A DNA stretch of 64,000 bases from Ligula intestinalis (GCA_036362985.1 JAYGXS010000002.1:92313564-92377563), one strand, 5' to 3'. Positions 33,756 to 45,459 are shown, counted from the first letter of the stretch. The notes: a model not told the origin generated them from the letters alone. Numbers and translations are program-made.

Positions 33756-34590
33756 ATGTTAGCCTCAAACTTTGATGGTCTACAGTCAGTAGTGCCATGG
33801 TTAAATGAGATCGGTATGTCGGTAGGCATGTCCATTAATTTCGGAAAGGCGAAGTTGCTCTCGAGCTGTATCCTTGACCAGGAAAATGCACCCCTGGGGA
33901 TTAATGGCCATCAACTTGAAGAAGTAGACAGCTTTAAATACCTCGGGGCGAGGCTGCTACCGAATGAACCGATCAAGGACGACATTGTCTCTATTATCGA
34001 TGCTGCTCGCTAGGTTTTCTCAATCCGTCAAAAGCGCCTATGGATCCGACTTGACATCTCCGTCGCCACGAAGATTTGTGTATACCGTGCATACATCCGG
34101 TCAGTCCTCCTCTATGGACGTGAACGCTGGGCTGTGCGCGCTGAAGATGAGCGAAGACTGGAGGTGTTTGACCACCGGTGCCTGAGACGATCCTACGAGT
34201 TATGCATAGCGAATTCATCTCAAATGAGGCAGTCTGCATCTGCTGTGATCGTATCACGAGGATATCTCAGGCCGTTCAAGAAAGGTGACTGAGGTGATTT
34301 GTACACGTTCTTCGTCGTCCGCCACACGAGCTTACCTATACTGCCCTCGACCCGGCACCGCAGCCCACCTTTAAACGTCGAAAAGGAGGTTAACTTAAGA
34401 CTTGGCTAGACGCCGTCCGTCAAGCCATGGAAGCAGTTCTTGGACCTTCTATCTTCGGCCTCCGTCGCTAGAGAAGGGACTGGGTGGAGCTTTCGAGATC
34501 CGCTGCCGCCAATCGCCACGCATGGAGAGGTACCGTTCGTGACATCATTGAGGCCGGCTAGATCAGGCATGATCACAGCCATAACAAGTA
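33756..34590 (+). mobile_element. RTE/endonuclease-RT-type LINE 3' fragment inside the Ty3 element
   Basis: Frame 33756-34013 carries the RT C-terminal part: INFGKAKLLSSCIL, then VDSFKYLGARLLPNEPIKDD. It continues in other frames with VYRAYIRSVLLYGRERWAVR, EDERRLEVFDHRCLRR, LRRPPHELTYTALDPAP and AVLGPSIFGLRR, RDWVELSRSAAANRHAWRGT and VRDIIEAG at about 34560. The catalytic FADD motif is already missing, so it is strongly 5' truncated. Ty3 integrase sequence resumes directly after it. Confidence 0.7.
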
Positions 34591-35532
34591 CATGTCTCGC
34601 CCGCAGTTATGTGTATTGGCGTCACATAGACCATTTACTCAAACAGCTGGCCCGAACTTCCTCTTTGCCGTTGACGCATACAGCAAATGGCCGGAAGTCA
34701 TCCTCATGGAACGCATGACAGTCGGAGCCACAATAAACACTCTGCGGTGACCCTTCAGCAGATTTGGTTGTCCAGAAACCTTGGTAAGCGATAATGGAGG
34801 GCAGTTTACATCAGTCGCCTTCGACCAGTTCTACAAACAGTCCAGCATTAACCACGTCCGTCTGCCACCATATCACGACAGTCCAATGGAAAGGCCGAGC
34901 GATTCATGGACACTTTCAAGCGGGCTCTCCAGAAGTCAAAAGGGGAGAAGACGACGGAGAAAGTCCTAGAACTATTTCTGTTGAACTAACGAGCCATGCC
35001 AAACCCTGACACTCCAAACGGTGTCTCCCCTGCAGAAGCTTTAATGCAGAGAAAACTTCGCACACCATTTGATGTAATCCATCCAATCACATCCGTTGGT
35101 GTTGGTATTACTCAGCCTCTCCGACGGCAATAGAAAGGCAATTTAACCGACTCCATGGTGTAATGCAACGATTGTTCCAACCAGGCCAGATGTTTCTTGC
35201 AAAAGACTATAGGAATAATCAGGAAAAGTGGACGCTTGGAAGTGATCTCCGGAAGTGAGGTGACGTTGTCTACGAGATTCAGGTTGGATCGGACATGTGG
35301 GTGCGACATGCCAGTCAATTGAAGCACACTGAGTGCACTGAAATACCACAAGCAAGCCCAGATTTATCATTGGAACTGCTACTGGACACATTTGACTTGC
35401 CGAAACCCACAGTTCCAGCAGACTGCTAACCTCACGAAGCCCCGGGACGATCTCGCTGAAAAAGGTCACAGACGGTTCTGATGCAGGTGAACCCGCGGCT
35501 CGAATCGTACGATTCAACTCCAAAAGGGGAGG

Positions 35533-36280
35533 TGTTACGGGGCGGCGTAAGTGCACACGGCCCGAACAACATTCCCAGGCCAAGCATGTGCTCTGCTCTC
35601 ACATTGAGGACAAACGCCCTAGGAGCCGGATCCATCAGCGGATGCGCGCACACGCACACACACACACGACAGTTCCCCCGTCGATTTCGACGATGGGCAC
35701 CACGCGCTCCAACAAGCCACAGCAAACGCTGAAGCAAGCCGTGACTGACGCAAAGGTGAGCTGGGCAAGCAATACGTAAGCGACAGCTAGCAGGAGCAAC
35801 GCAAAGAACTGGCGCGAGGGAAAACAGGAGTTTAGGTAGACTTGCGCAGAATCTACCCACTCGCTCACCACTCCCACCTCCGTTTACGGTGTAAAGACAA
35901 AGTCAATAAGACCGGGGATGAGGAAGGGTGTATATGGCTGGCGCGATAAATACTCAACACGCGCACACTAGACACAGCCATCTCGCTAGGTATGCTCCCG
36001 ACAGCGCGGGAGCGCCATAAACGCCACATTAAGAGGGAGCCATTGCAGCCTGACTCTCAGTCTTCCCTCTCCTCCCGTACGCACACACAGACACACGCGT
36101 ACAGAAGGAGCAGCTACGTGGGGGGCCGAGTTTTCCCGTCAGTTGGCAGACCCTCCAAGCCAGGGCTTGTAGCGCACCGCGATAGATTCAGGCGCATTCA
36201 GATTTATTATAGTGAGGGAAGAAACGCGCCGAGGTCGACCTCACTCTCTCCCCCACCACCAAAAGGGAATCAGAAGTGAA
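35533..36280 (+). repeat. 3' LTR of the Ty3 element
   Basis: It begins TGTTACGGGGCGGCG straight after the polypurine tract AAAAGGGGAGG. It contains a CA microsatellite (35645-35667), the block 'ccataaacgccacattaag' near 36016, and 'gtcgacctcactctctccc' near 36233. The right end is set by where similarity to the relic at 56535-57005 stops (about 36280); I could not find the terminal CA or a target duplication, so the end may be up to about 200 bp off. No matching 5' LTR lies upstream of 31545. Confidence 0.6.
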
Positions 36281-36529
36281 AGAAAGTGCCAGCGCCTTCC
36301 AGGCCGCAGGGACCGTGGTTGGCTGGAGACTGGCATTGCATGTGCATACAGACCATTGGATCTCAGAAGGGTGAGAGCAGCCCTGCATGAAGCCTGGGCC
36401 AACACCCTCCTGAGGGGGGTAACCAGTCAGTCAACGACTGAAAGGCACTACCCATGCTCCGTTGACGGTAGGCGTCCGTGGGCGAGGCTAAAAGGAGAGC
36501 AAGAGACAATTGGTGAACTTTGAAATTGT

Positions 36530-36765
36530 GGACATGAAGAAGAAGAAGAAGAGGAGGAGTCGAAGGAAGATGAATAAGAAGAAAAAGAGGAAGAAGGAGG
36601 AGGGTAAAAGCCGTAGGGGAAAAATAGAAAACAGGAAAGAGGGAGATAGGGAGAGGAGGCGAGGGGAAAACGCAGATGGGCCGAGAGAGAGGGGAGGAAA
36701 TCAAGAAAAGAAAGAAACAATGAGAGCAAAAGCTCAGCTTACCTTGCGGCAGAGAATCTTCAGTA
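36530..36765 (+). repeat. polypurine/polypyrimidine tract
   Basis: About 230 bp that is almost pure purine on the plus strand, starting with GAA repeats at 36537. It lies between the Ty3 LTR and the 3' end of the zinc-finger LINE, so on that LINE's sense strand it is a CT-rich tail. The Lys/Arg-rich frame in it is compositional and not a gene. Confidence 0.6.
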
Positions 36766-36991
36766 GCTACTGAGGCTGTCGTTTGTGCTAAAGGCAGAAC
36801 TGCAGGCGCCGCTATTATGAGTATGATTGCGGTAATGGAGCGAGTAATATAAACTACAGGAGCTATTATGGGGCAGCAAAGGCAAGACAGTATTCCACAA
36901 ATTCAGCAAGAACGTCCTCCACTTACCTGAGGGAGGAGGCACTCACCTGTGTTCCAGAGAAACTTGACGACGCAATCGTGACACGAGGCGA

Positions 36992-37540
36992 CTAGTGAGT
37001 ATGGCTGAGGCTGGTGGTGGGGATGTGTGAGGTGCTGGGTGTGCCGACATCACGGCCAGTGCCGCTGTCGTGAATGCGCATGTGACCTAGTAGGCCCATG
37101 CGATGAGCGAATGATCGTAGGCAGTGTGGGCAGTGAAGGCGGCGGTCTCGCCTGTGTGTTGGTGCTCCAGGCACTAGTTCACCAGTCTCTGTGCGATGGA
37201 TTCGCAAATGACCGATTAGACCGATGCGTGAGGTGAATGTGCGATTGCAGTGAGGGCATATCAGGCCCTCAGAGCTGGTGGGGGTTCAAGTGTGGAAGTT
37301 GTTGCGGGTGGTAATGTGTCGGAGGGAGTGGAAGAATTTGTGAGTGAGTTGGAGTCGGTGGACGAAGGCAACGAGGCATCTCTCGTGTTGGTGATTGCCG
37401 TCAAGGTGGAGGGTGGAGTAGGGTCTGGCGGAGCGTTTGGTGCAGTCGACGTGGATGCTGTCGGACGAGGGTTGCACGGCTTCCGGATGTGACCGACCAG
37501 GCCAATGCGTGCATGGAAGGTGCGTTGACAACGCGGACAA
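36992..37540 (-). CDS. zinc-finger tail of the LINE protein (fingers 1-3, one frameshift)
   Basis: Finger 1 (CPRCQRTFHARIGLVGHIRK with a following C, CCHC, 37540-37480) is in the RT frame after the nonsense codon. A Ser/Thr/Pro-rich linker of about 70 residues follows. After a shift near 37270 come finger 2 (CPHCNRTFTSRIGLIGHLRI plus H, about 37262-37195) and finger 3 (CPHCLRSFAHRMGLLGHMRI plus H, about 37135-37070), both complete C2H2 fingers, then a Thr/Ser-rich end. The fingers share the HxxGLxGH core, so they arose by internal repetition. In this family there may be more fingers; here the stop is at 36992-36994. Confidence 0.65.
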
Positions 37541-37773
37541 GTTGGAAAGGCTTGGGTGGTGGCAGCGTGCGTCCGTGGATTGTGAGACTTGCGTGCCGTC
37601 CGTTTTGCCTTGGCGGCGGCGATCCGACTAGGTTCGTAGATTGCGGTGCCCGTTTTGACCGCTCTTCGCCACGCGGTTCGGTCCAGGGCAAGCTCCTCCC
37701 AGTTCGTCGTGTTGATTTGAAGACGCTTCAGGTAATTCTTCAGGGCATCCTTGTAACGTCTATTCTGTCCGCC

Positions 37774-39051
37774 TTAGCAATGAGTGCCGACGGCGACATC
37801 GCCATAGAACAGTCGCTTGGGTAGCCGTTCATCATTCATACGTACCACGTGTCCACTCCAGCGCAGTTGTATCTGCCTGAGCATGGCCTGGATGCTCAGA
37901 ACTTTTGTTCTCTCCAGGATTTTTGTGTCCGGAATCCTCTCCTGCCACTTCACCTTCAATATGCGACGAAGGCAGCTGATGTGAAAGTGGTTCAGTTTCC
38001 GCGCTTGACTAGCATAGACGGTCCAAGACTCCGTTCCGTACAAGAGTGTTGACAGCCCAACAGCCTTGTACATCTTCAATTTCGTTGACAGTTGAAGACC
38101 ATGACCATTCCATACGGAGGCTTGTAGCTGACCGAAGGCTTGACTGGCTTTGGAGATTCTGCGGGCAATCTCGGCGTCTATTTTAGTGTTGCGGGAAAGC
38201 GTACTACCGAGGTAGGTGAAGTTGTCCACGTTCTGCAGCACTGCTCCATTGACGTTGATGTGTGCGGGGTTGAGGTCAGCACCTGGCGGCGGTTGATGCA
38301 TAACCACCGTCTTGTCCGTGTTGATGGTGAGGCCAAAGTTGGCGCAACCTGCTGCAAAGAGGTCCATGCTCCTTTGCATGTCTGCTTTGGTGGTGGTGTT
38401 GAGAGCGCAGTCGTCCGCAAACAGCGTGTGGGCCTGCATCCGACGAATGTTGAGAAGGTTTCCGTCCGTTCTGTAGTTGAGGGGGATTCCGGGACGCTCG
38501 TCACGGTAGGCGTCCATCAGCATGGCAGAGAACATGAGACTGAAGAGGGTGGGTGCAAGGACACAGCCCTGCTTCAATTCATTGGTCACTGCGAAGGCTT
38601 CAGACAGCGTTCCGTAGTCCGTGACGCGCGCCATCATCCCATCATAAAGTTGTCGAACCATGTGGGTGAAGTGTTCCGGACAGCCAAACTTCTGCATAAC
38701 CTTCCAGAGTCCGGGCCGGTTCACCGTGTCGAAGGCTTTTTTCAGATCTACGAACGTAGTGTAGAGGTGGGTCTGCATATCTTGACATTTCTCCTGCAGC
38801 TGACGCGCGGCAAATATAATGTCAGTGGTGCCGCGGTGACGTCGAAAACCACACTGACTTTCAAGCAGAAGCCCTTGTTCCAGGTGGCTATTCAGACAAT
38901 TGAGGAGAATGCGTGTGAAGATTTTTCTGGGAATATTCAGCAGTGAGATGCCACCGTGGTTGTCACAGAGCTGGCGATTCTCCTTACGCTTGTAGAGGTG
39001 GACGATGGTGGCGTCCTTGAAAGCCTGGGGAACTTGGCCCTGTCGCCACAT
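37774..39051 (-). CDS. LINE reverse transcriptase (frame 2 of the zinc-finger LINE)
   Basis: 425 residues with all RT motifs: [19 protein letters not shown] (residues 13-31), [19 protein letters not shown] (67-85), [11 protein letters not shown] (100-110), [17 protein letters not shown] (159-175), the catalytic LFADDCALN (210-218), then [20 protein letters not shown] and [20 protein letters not shown] and the C-terminal [20 protein letters not shown]. Catalytic Asp residues are intact. It ends at a TAA (37774-37776) that looks like a point nonsense change, since the family reading continues in the same frame downstream. The longest open frame in the window. Confidence 0.8.
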   Translation of the reverse strand: MWRQGQVPQAFKDATIVHLYKRKENRQLCDNHGGISLLNIPRKIFTRILLNCLNSHLEQGLLLESQCGFRRHRGTTDIIFAARQLQEKCQDMQTHLYTTFVDLKKAFDTVNRPGLWKVMQKFGCPEHFTHMVRQLYDGMMARVTDYGTLSEAFAVTNELKQGCVLAPTLFSLMFSAMLMDAYRDERPGIPLNYRTDGNLLNIRRMQAHTLFADDCALNTTTKADMQRSMDLFAAGCANFGLTINTDKTVVMHQPPPGADLNPAHINVNGAVLQNVDNFTYLGSTLSRNTKIDAEIARRISKASQAFGQLQASVWNGHGLQLSTKLKMYKAVGLSTLLYGTESWTVYASQARKLNHFHISCLRRILKVKWQERIPDTKILERTKVLSIQAMLRQIQLRWSGHVVRMNDERLPKRLFYGDVAVGTHC

Positions 39052-39077
39052 CTCTTGGAACAGGGTGGTGAGGTGAG

Positions 39078-39668
39078 TTATGAGTTGGTGGCCACCATAT
39101 TTGTAAATCTTGCCGGGATCCCGTCGGACCCGGGTGCCTTTCCGCTGGACAGCTGCTGCACAGCCTTGATGGCCTTTTCAGGGGTGGGTGGGAGGTCGAG
39201 ATCAGCATTAATTTCGACTTGCGGCAACCGTTCAATGGCAGCCTCAGAGGTGGTAGAGGGCCGGTTGAGTACACTTTGGAAGTGCTTGGCCCAGCGGCTC
39301 AGAAGTTGGGTCTTCTCAGTGATGAAGGTGGTACCGTCCGCGCTGAGAAGCGGGGCTATGCCCCTCACTACGGGCCCGTAAACTGCTTTGAACGCAGCGA
39401 AGAAGTTCTTCCATTCAGTGCGATCCGCATAGCCTTGGATTTCCTCACCCTTACGAGCCATCCAAGCGTCCTGCATTTCCCGCAGCCGCTGCTGTACAAG
39501 ACGGCGACTTTGGTAGTAGGCTGCTTTCGTGGCGTTGGTAGGGCAAACGACATATTCATTGCGGAGGCGATTCTTCTCAAAGATGAGAGTACTGATGGCT
39601 GCATCGTTTTTATCGAACAAGTTTTGGTGTGGGCGGGGCGCGGGCCTCCTGCCCGGGAATAAGCTCAA
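39078..39668 (-). CDS. LINE pre-RT region (frame 1 of the zinc-finger LINE)
   Basis: 196 residues. The first about 15 are from outside the element or degraded. Then come the conserved segments [60 protein letters not shown] and [14 protein letters not shown], the start of the RT fingers (RT0/RT1). The frame goes wrong after GIPA because of a single missing base near 39110, and the next 20 codons lead to the stop. The RT proper continues from 39051. Confidence 0.65.
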   Translation of the reverse strand: MSLFPGRRPAPRPHQNLFDKNDAAISTLIFEKNRLRNEYVVCPTNATKAAYYQSRRLVQQRLREMQDAWMARKGEEIQGYADRTEWKNFFAAFKAVYGPVVRGIAPLLSADGTTFITEKTQLLSRWAKHFQSVLNRPSTTSEAAIERLPQVEINADLDLPPTPEKAIKAVQQLSSGKAPGSDGIPARFTNMVATNS

Positions 39669-39669
39669 C

Positions 39670-42600
39670 CGCGGAAAACTGCGGCTGTAGTGAGTAGTTC
39701 TCTACCAATGCCAAGAAGTTAAGCCACGCATTCCTAATACTTGATGTGCGGTTGATAGCGTATCTTGGTAATTTGCACAGACCTTCGACGAAATTTCGGC
39801 AGTTGAGTGAAAAGTTTCACCAGGAAGCGTTCTTAATAACTTATTTTGCGAAATCAAGGGGTGATTTCGTGCGTGTATGTGGTTGTTGTCCTGGGGCTTA
39901 AGTAGACAAGAGAGTAGAGATTAAGATCATCCTTCTTCAGTCGTTTCAAGCAAAGCCAGGGCTAACCTACGCACAACCAGCTCTACCGGCGGAAACCAAT
40001 TGGCCGACACTTGCATGCACTGGCCTCGCCAGTCTTCCCCAACTCCTTTTCCTAATCCTGCTGTAGCAGCAATAAGGCACATCCATTAGCTATGTATTAA
40101 GTGCAGGGACTATGTATTGTGCACTTGTTGTCTGGCACATACTGGCGTCTAAAATGTGGTTTCTATTTCACTAAAGAGGTGCATAGAGAGGCGCAGTGCG
40201 TCCTGCATTTGTGCTGAGTAGCAAAATGTAGCCCATCCGAAATAACCTCATCTCAGTGGGTCTTTCCTTTATGGGGGAGGATTGAATTATATGCATGGAC
40301 TATGTCCTTCGCGTGTAGTATTTTACACAGCCGAAGTCAATTAAGCTTAACTTCGTATAGTAAGCCAGAGCTTGATCCTTCGTATGATATATAATAAACC
40401 GGGATCACATTAACATGTGCTTCTTGAAGGAAGAATAGGAAGATTTTTAATAGTGTCTACTTTTGCAAACATAATTACAAGTGGTGGAAGAGGTGTTGTC
40501 TCATTCGAGTTTGTCTTCAAAGGTTGACAACAGTGACAATGTCCGCCAGCGCTGTAGGAGCAGGTGGTCAGATTTTTAGACATGGGCCATCGTATATCTA
40601 GCACACGATTGAGCGCGTACGGCGCACTTTCAAAGGATCCTCCATTTGAATGAAAAAGAGCGAAAGGAGTGATATTTAGATTTATGTCATCGAAGCAAAC
40701 ATAATTGCATTAATCCTACAAGGAGAATCTTATGTCAAATGCAATTCTACCTGAATGATGAGTCTGCAAAATTTTATTTTCCTAGAAGTTGACCTATCTA
40801 CATCAGATAATGAAACATATTTGGGGTTAACATCAAGCTTTTATGATGGCTAAGACGATTATAATCTCTGCTGCAGGTGGAGACCCTAAAATCAACAAAT
40901 GCCTTCCTCGGCCGCTTCTAATTGGCGTTTGTCATCTCAGCAAATCCACTGTCCTTAAAATAATTTTGCCTTCCTTAATTCCTATCCTCACCAGCATCTT
41001 CCGTGAACGTAATAATTGGCATATGGTCCACAGTGTCGTCAATATTCCCTTTTGGCTCTCCCCGGATGCAGTGGCCACATCGCTTTTTTAAGGAATATCG
41101 GGCACAGTGGCTAGCAGGAGCCAAATGGTCTACGGACGTGGGTCCCACACGACCTCATTGCCCGTCAACTATTAGAAAAAAATCATAGAACGTGCTTTCC
41201 GCTAACGTGTTGGCTAAACATTTCGCCTGTGTGGCGGACTATCTGCAGCTAGTTTTAGCCATCCCTTCTGATTAGGGTTGCTTATATTCTTAACGGCAAG
41301 TGGCAACGTTTTACTCTGCGTATGTTTAATATCCGCTGCTCAGGTAAGGTACACAGTTAACTTCGCGGGTATGTGGATAGTGACGTGACTTTCTAAGAGG
41401 ACGCGGCCACAAATTCTGGAGGACGGGGTATCTGACTTGAAATCCATTAAGGAACATGTTGGTGTACCTCCCTGCAAGCATGGCCTTCGATCGCGTGGCC
41501 AATGTGACCGGCCGAGTCCCAAGTCAACGAGGCAGGCCGTGAGATGGCCCCGATAAAACTTTTACGATTATTTTTATTCACTAATGCAAAGAATCCATTG
41601 CAAAATATTCAATACATTGAACTCCGAAGAACATCTTTCTGGAAATACATATGGCAGAAATACTTGGGAGCTACGCTAAGCCTCCTACAATATCGATATA
41701 AATTGACAAATTCAATCCATTTACCTCTAGAATATATGCTAATGCCCACTTCAAGTCGATCCTTTCCTCAGAAGACATCTCTAACCTCCTATTGCAAGCG
41801 TTGACATGCTCGGATGCCAACCTCTGCTGGGAATCCAACAAAATCGAGTCCGGATGATGAACGAGAGTGTGAACAACCTTAAACAACAGCACGAGCAACG
41901 TAGGATTTTATAGATAAGCGATCACAACTGCTATACAGACAGCTTGCTTTGACTGTAAAATCCTAAGTATTGCATCAGGCCTCCGTTGGCCAACGTGGGT
42001 GTATATCCTGGGAAGATGGTTTATGTCCGTTGTACACGTAGGTGTTCGTATTTGCGAATAAGTCCTGAGGGTTTTGGGCCTAACATCATGCGCCGGGTTG
42101 CATAGCTATTAAATTCAAACTTAGGTAGTGAGCTTTAAGTGAATAAACTTAACTGTTTCTATGACGGCTCCAGTGCAGGACATTGCGTTGGCGGTGGCTT
42201 ATGTGATTTTCTCGACCATATCGTGTTCGCATGTTTACGTGTGGTAAGATTTCAAAATCTTTTCCGCCCATCGTCTTCTCTCGATTCAATGGCAAGCCTA
42301 GCGCAGACCTTGAGATATTTCGCGCAGTTATCGAAATATGACCCCAACCATTTTACTTTCAATTTGGAAACTTGACAGAAGTATCTTCGGTAGTGGATCA
42401 TGTATATGAAAGGGCCTAGGTTTCTGCCTTAGGAAAACCATGGGCAAGATTTTTTTCGGTAGGGAAACAGGATGAAAAATTAAGGGAGGTTGCAGGAATA
42501 AGTTAAAGTAAGTCGTAAAATTTACTTGAAATAGTTTTTTTCTGCGGTGGCTACATAACGAAGGGGTAGGGCGTATGAATCAAAAAATGTTTGCAAAAAG

Positions 42601-43140
42601 GCGTTTTATAAATAAGAGATGATTAAAAAACCGCCTCTCGTAGCATTGTGACAGGTCAGGAAGCAGTGGTGTTAGTAGCCAGTGAACATTAAGAATAGTG
42701 GTGTGTGATAGAGGGTGAGAGAACTGTGTGTGCCAGAGAACGCGCAAACATGAGTCTTAGATAGCAAGTTGATAAAGAAGAAAATCAACGGGAAGAGACA
42801 GATATTGAGTAGGTGCTAGCGATAAAACATATAAAAGGTGTGTTAGTTAGGCATAATGACAACGTAATGTTTTATATTGAACGATGATTCGTGAGTTATT
42901 AAAATGCACAAGGATTTGTATGATCGACCGTGAGAATGTCCCCCCTGTCTTATGTGCGCATCGCGACCAACGTCCTAAACGCGCTAACGCCTGCGTTCAG
43001 GGGACGAGGAAAAACCCAGATGTTTAATTATGCTTACCAGGACTTAGCAAAGGAAGACGAGAGGTGTCTGAAAACCTAGATGTGTAATTGAATATGTGAT
43101 ATTTTGAAACATTATGCAGGATACGAAAGGTGTGATAAAG
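39670..43140. other. long stretch without recognisable gene
   Basis: 3.5 kb with short frames only. 41550-41900 has two overlapping frames of 75-86 residues on opposite strands with no motif I know. I see no tRNA, repeat pair or transposon domain here, so unique intergenic or intronic DNA is the simplest reading. Confidence 0.35.
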
Positions 43141-43790
43141 GTGAGCTCTTTTTATTGATCGATAGTTTATTATTCTAAGCTGTCGGGCTCTTGTGGGAGA
43201 CAATCGGCAGGGATATAAGCGTACACTTAACTTAAGTAACAGTTGTAGGCGGCAGGAACTAATCAGCCCTTAAACGGGGGGAGAGATGGGGGAAGGAATT
43301 CATTAATCAACGGCTTAGGCCATGCGAATACGCCTACGAAGAGCAATGTATGCCCCTGCCAGGTCGATCAACCGATGGACCGAGTTCTCATTCGAGGACC
43401 AGGCTTTATCTGCTTGTTTTGCTGCTGGCGTGGGCAATACTCTTTTGAGCTGCAAAGTTAAACTCGTGACCCCTCTCCTTTGTGTGGGCCGCCACTTGTG
43501 ACAAAGCGCCACCCCTTCTGACAGCCAGATTATGCTCACGCATGCGCAAACCGAGCAAGCGATCGATCTGGCGCCGGCATACAACGCCCTTCGCAGGCTT
43601 TTTTGCACGGCCGACACTGCTAATGAATGAATTATCTTCCATTTCTCCCTGCATAACGGCTGATTGGCTCCTGTCCCCTCTAACTGTTGTTTGCTTTTCG
43701 TGAACGCTTTCATCTCTGACGATGGACCACCGCATGCGTCCGAAAACTCAAACCGATCCGGTGTTGGACTATCCCTTTTCATCTATGCAA
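43140..43790 (-). mobile_element. Penelope-like element P2, nuclease end and 3' module
   Basis: In two minus frames: RLLGLRMREHNLAVRRGGAL followed by SQVAAHTKERGHEFNFAA (43560-43430, GIY-YIG C-part), then AWSSNENSVHRLIDLAGAYI at 43405-43345, the P2 C-terminal signature. Near 43200-43145 the minus strand has 'cacaagagcccgacagctta' and AATAATAAACTATCGATC, the P2 version of the 3' module. 5' truncated. Confidence 0.65.
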
Positions 43791-43889
43791 TTACCTGGAA
43801 TGCGACCGTTCTTTTACATTCCTGAAATGATTTTTATGGTCCTTGGTGTAATTCGTGATAACATTATGAGTGATCTGTTTACCGTTCGT

Positions 43890-44270
43890 ATATAGAGTAG
43901 TCGCCGAAATTCACGCAATATGCCGACATATGCGAAAAAATGATATTATTTTGCTAATCGGCATTGACTCAGGTTGTGATGCTAATTATCGTGCAGTCTA
44001 TTCTGAAGTCATTTCAGTCATGAGAGGATGTGGGCTTTTCAATAAGTTTCTTTTTGACCACTAGCACAACGTATCTATCGTAAAAACTGGCCACTTAATT
44101 AGTATGCCTTTTCATCATATATTTTGACTGCCTTTATAAATTCCTTGTACTTGTTTGATAGCGAATTACGTCGTCTTTAAGCTGTATACTCAACTAACGG
44201 GTAAATTACGGTTTAAACATAAATCCAAGCCACCACCGCAGCACGTAAGACCCAAGCAGTGGCTACAAGA
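43890..44270 (+). repeat. dispersed repeat family R1, copy 1
   Basis: Matches 55280-55700 (plus) and, inverted, 56300-55880. Conserved core about 43915-44155. It contains the shared open frame ending at TAG 44062-44064 (see finding on R1). No transposase or RT motif recognised. Confidence 0.6.
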
Positions 44271-44470
44271 TGGGATACTTATAGTACGCACGTGAATGAC
44301 CGCTATAAACTATAAATACCGTGCAACATGTGCATGTTTGACCCCTATCTGCTCATGACGCAGACTAACCTATCATTGCCTATGAGTAAGGCTTGCCGAC
44401 GAATTCCGAGACGTAATAAAAATCAAGCTCTTATTCCAATGGTCGCATATTCTTATTTTGTACAGCTTTT
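44270..44470 (+). mobile_element. PLE 3' end, subfamily P1
   Basis: It has 'accgtgcaacatgtgcatg', 'ctatctgctcatgacgcaga', then TATGAGTAAGG, a decayed stem, GAATTCCGAGACGTAAT, AATAAAAATC and TTCCAATGGTCGC with TTCTTATT. It corresponds to the end at 17.0 kb. It directly follows the R1 repeat copy. Confidence 0.5.
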
Positions 44471-45459
44471 TAATGAAATGGATGCTGCAATATGCATGCG
44501 AAGCCAGTGAAGTATACTTTATAGATGCTAGAAGGTGTTTAAGTGTGAATTTTGACGCCTTCGTTAATGTTTTTATTTTGAAATCGCAGGTTGGCTAAGT
44601 TACGCAGTATAGAAAGAGCAGGTGGGTGGCAGGAACGCACATGGTGAATGCCGAGGATATATAACAGCACATGAAACCAGAAGTGAAGGAACACTGCTAG
44701 CAAAGTGGACTGGTTGCCTATGTTGTTTAAATGTACACGCAAAGAATTCAAACCTTTTTTTGTTCTGTTTAGTTGACACATATCGCATATACTGTTACCA
44801 AATCCTACCTTGTATAAAATTTGCCAAAGTTACCCGTGTTATGTTTGATTGTAGGGTATCATACGTGAAGTCATGAAGAAAAGCGCAGTCTGTCGGAAGG
44901 TGTCTGTAAATCTGTGAAGGTTAATTATTGCGCATTCGTTTGCAGTCGCATTCGAGGCATGTTATACCTGTAACTGTTTGGTAAGCTGCCCACATTGAGT
45001 AGGTGGCGTGTCTTTACATTTTCGGTAGTCATCCGGCTGCAGAGACCGAGAAAGCCTCAGTGAACGATGCAACCTCAATGAGATCCGGATGTTCAGCTAC
45101 ATCTGTTGGTTTGGACATTTTTGCGGGGTGTACTGGCCGTCGAAACGTCAGAACACAAGAATTCCAGAGTGTGCCCCGTGAAGTGTTGGGGAAAGGGACG
45201 GTGTTATGCCCTTAACTTAGTGTATGCTGATGGTAGACGTGTGCTGCATACTCTGCTACATTCTTACCTCCCCAAGGACCTGAGTCTGATGCCATGAAAT
45301 AATAAAGAAGACTGGATGTCTGAGGGGGCGCTAGTGACTGGCATGCCCAGTTGTATCGCCTTAAGCGCTAGTTTGAGCACAGGGGATCAGGATTTCACGC
45401 GGTAGCAAAGGCCTTGGATTGGCAGTCACTGTGTGGGTGTACAACAGATACATGCAAAA

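Larger units (their letters stand above)
31545..35532 (+). mobile_element. Ty3-type LTR retrotransposon interior, interrupted
   Basis: The order of domains is: CCHC zinc knuckle (CQKCHKRGHKESHC, about 31635), protease LSLDTASDISLISKRTW (about 31845), LIGLDWI (about 32062), RT pieces from 32300 (YSAWAAPIVAVKKANGEVQI, LNAVLDTHQYSLPLPED, TYRGLFQYIRLSF) to the catalytic YLDDIIVTGSNPDE at about 32735, and LGFIINQDGRHPDPDNINAI to about 32975. Then about 1.6 kb of foreign DNA replaces RNase H and the integrase N-terminus. The integrase core resumes at about 34590: VDAYSKWPEV, VSDNGGQFTSVAFDQFYKQS and NGKAERFMDTFKRAL give the D, D and E residues. A polypurine tract AAAAGGGGAGG (35522-35532) precedes the 3' LTR. 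Many stops and shifts make it inactive. Confidence 0.75.
36780..39660 (-). mobile_element. 5'-truncated LINE with RT and C2H2-type zinc-finger tail
   Basis: Minus strand. The element enters at [13 protein letters not shown] (about 39625, after the endonuclease, which is lost) and reads through the pre-RT region (39668-39078), RT (39051-37774) and a C-terminal region with three zinc fingers ending at 36992. Lesions: one base lost near 39110 compared with the continuing frame; a TAA at 37774-37776 after which the same frame continues for about 165 codons; one frameshift near 37270 just before finger 2. Otherwise it is the best preserved coding sequence in the window. From family knowledge, such finger-tailed LINE proteins are abundant in diphyllobothriid tapeworms, and the fingers may bind the RNA or target DNA. 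The untranslated 3' part runs to about 36780 and then the CT-rich tract. Confidence 0.8.

Noticed and set aside
35588..35779. Frames with His/Thr runs near 35.6 kb
   Set aside because: Caused by the CA microsatellite inside the LTR.
36510..36773. 87-residue Lys/Arg-rich open frame
   Set aside because: Produced by the polypurine tract; no domain and no codon structure beyond composition.
38140..38946. 268-residue plus-strand open frame
   Set aside because: Exact antisense of the LINE RT frame 37774-39051; a shadow of real coding sequence.
43870..44064. 64-residue frame as an ordinary host gene
   Set aside because: It belongs to the dispersed repeat R1, present at least four times in the window; reported as a repeat-encoded frame instead.
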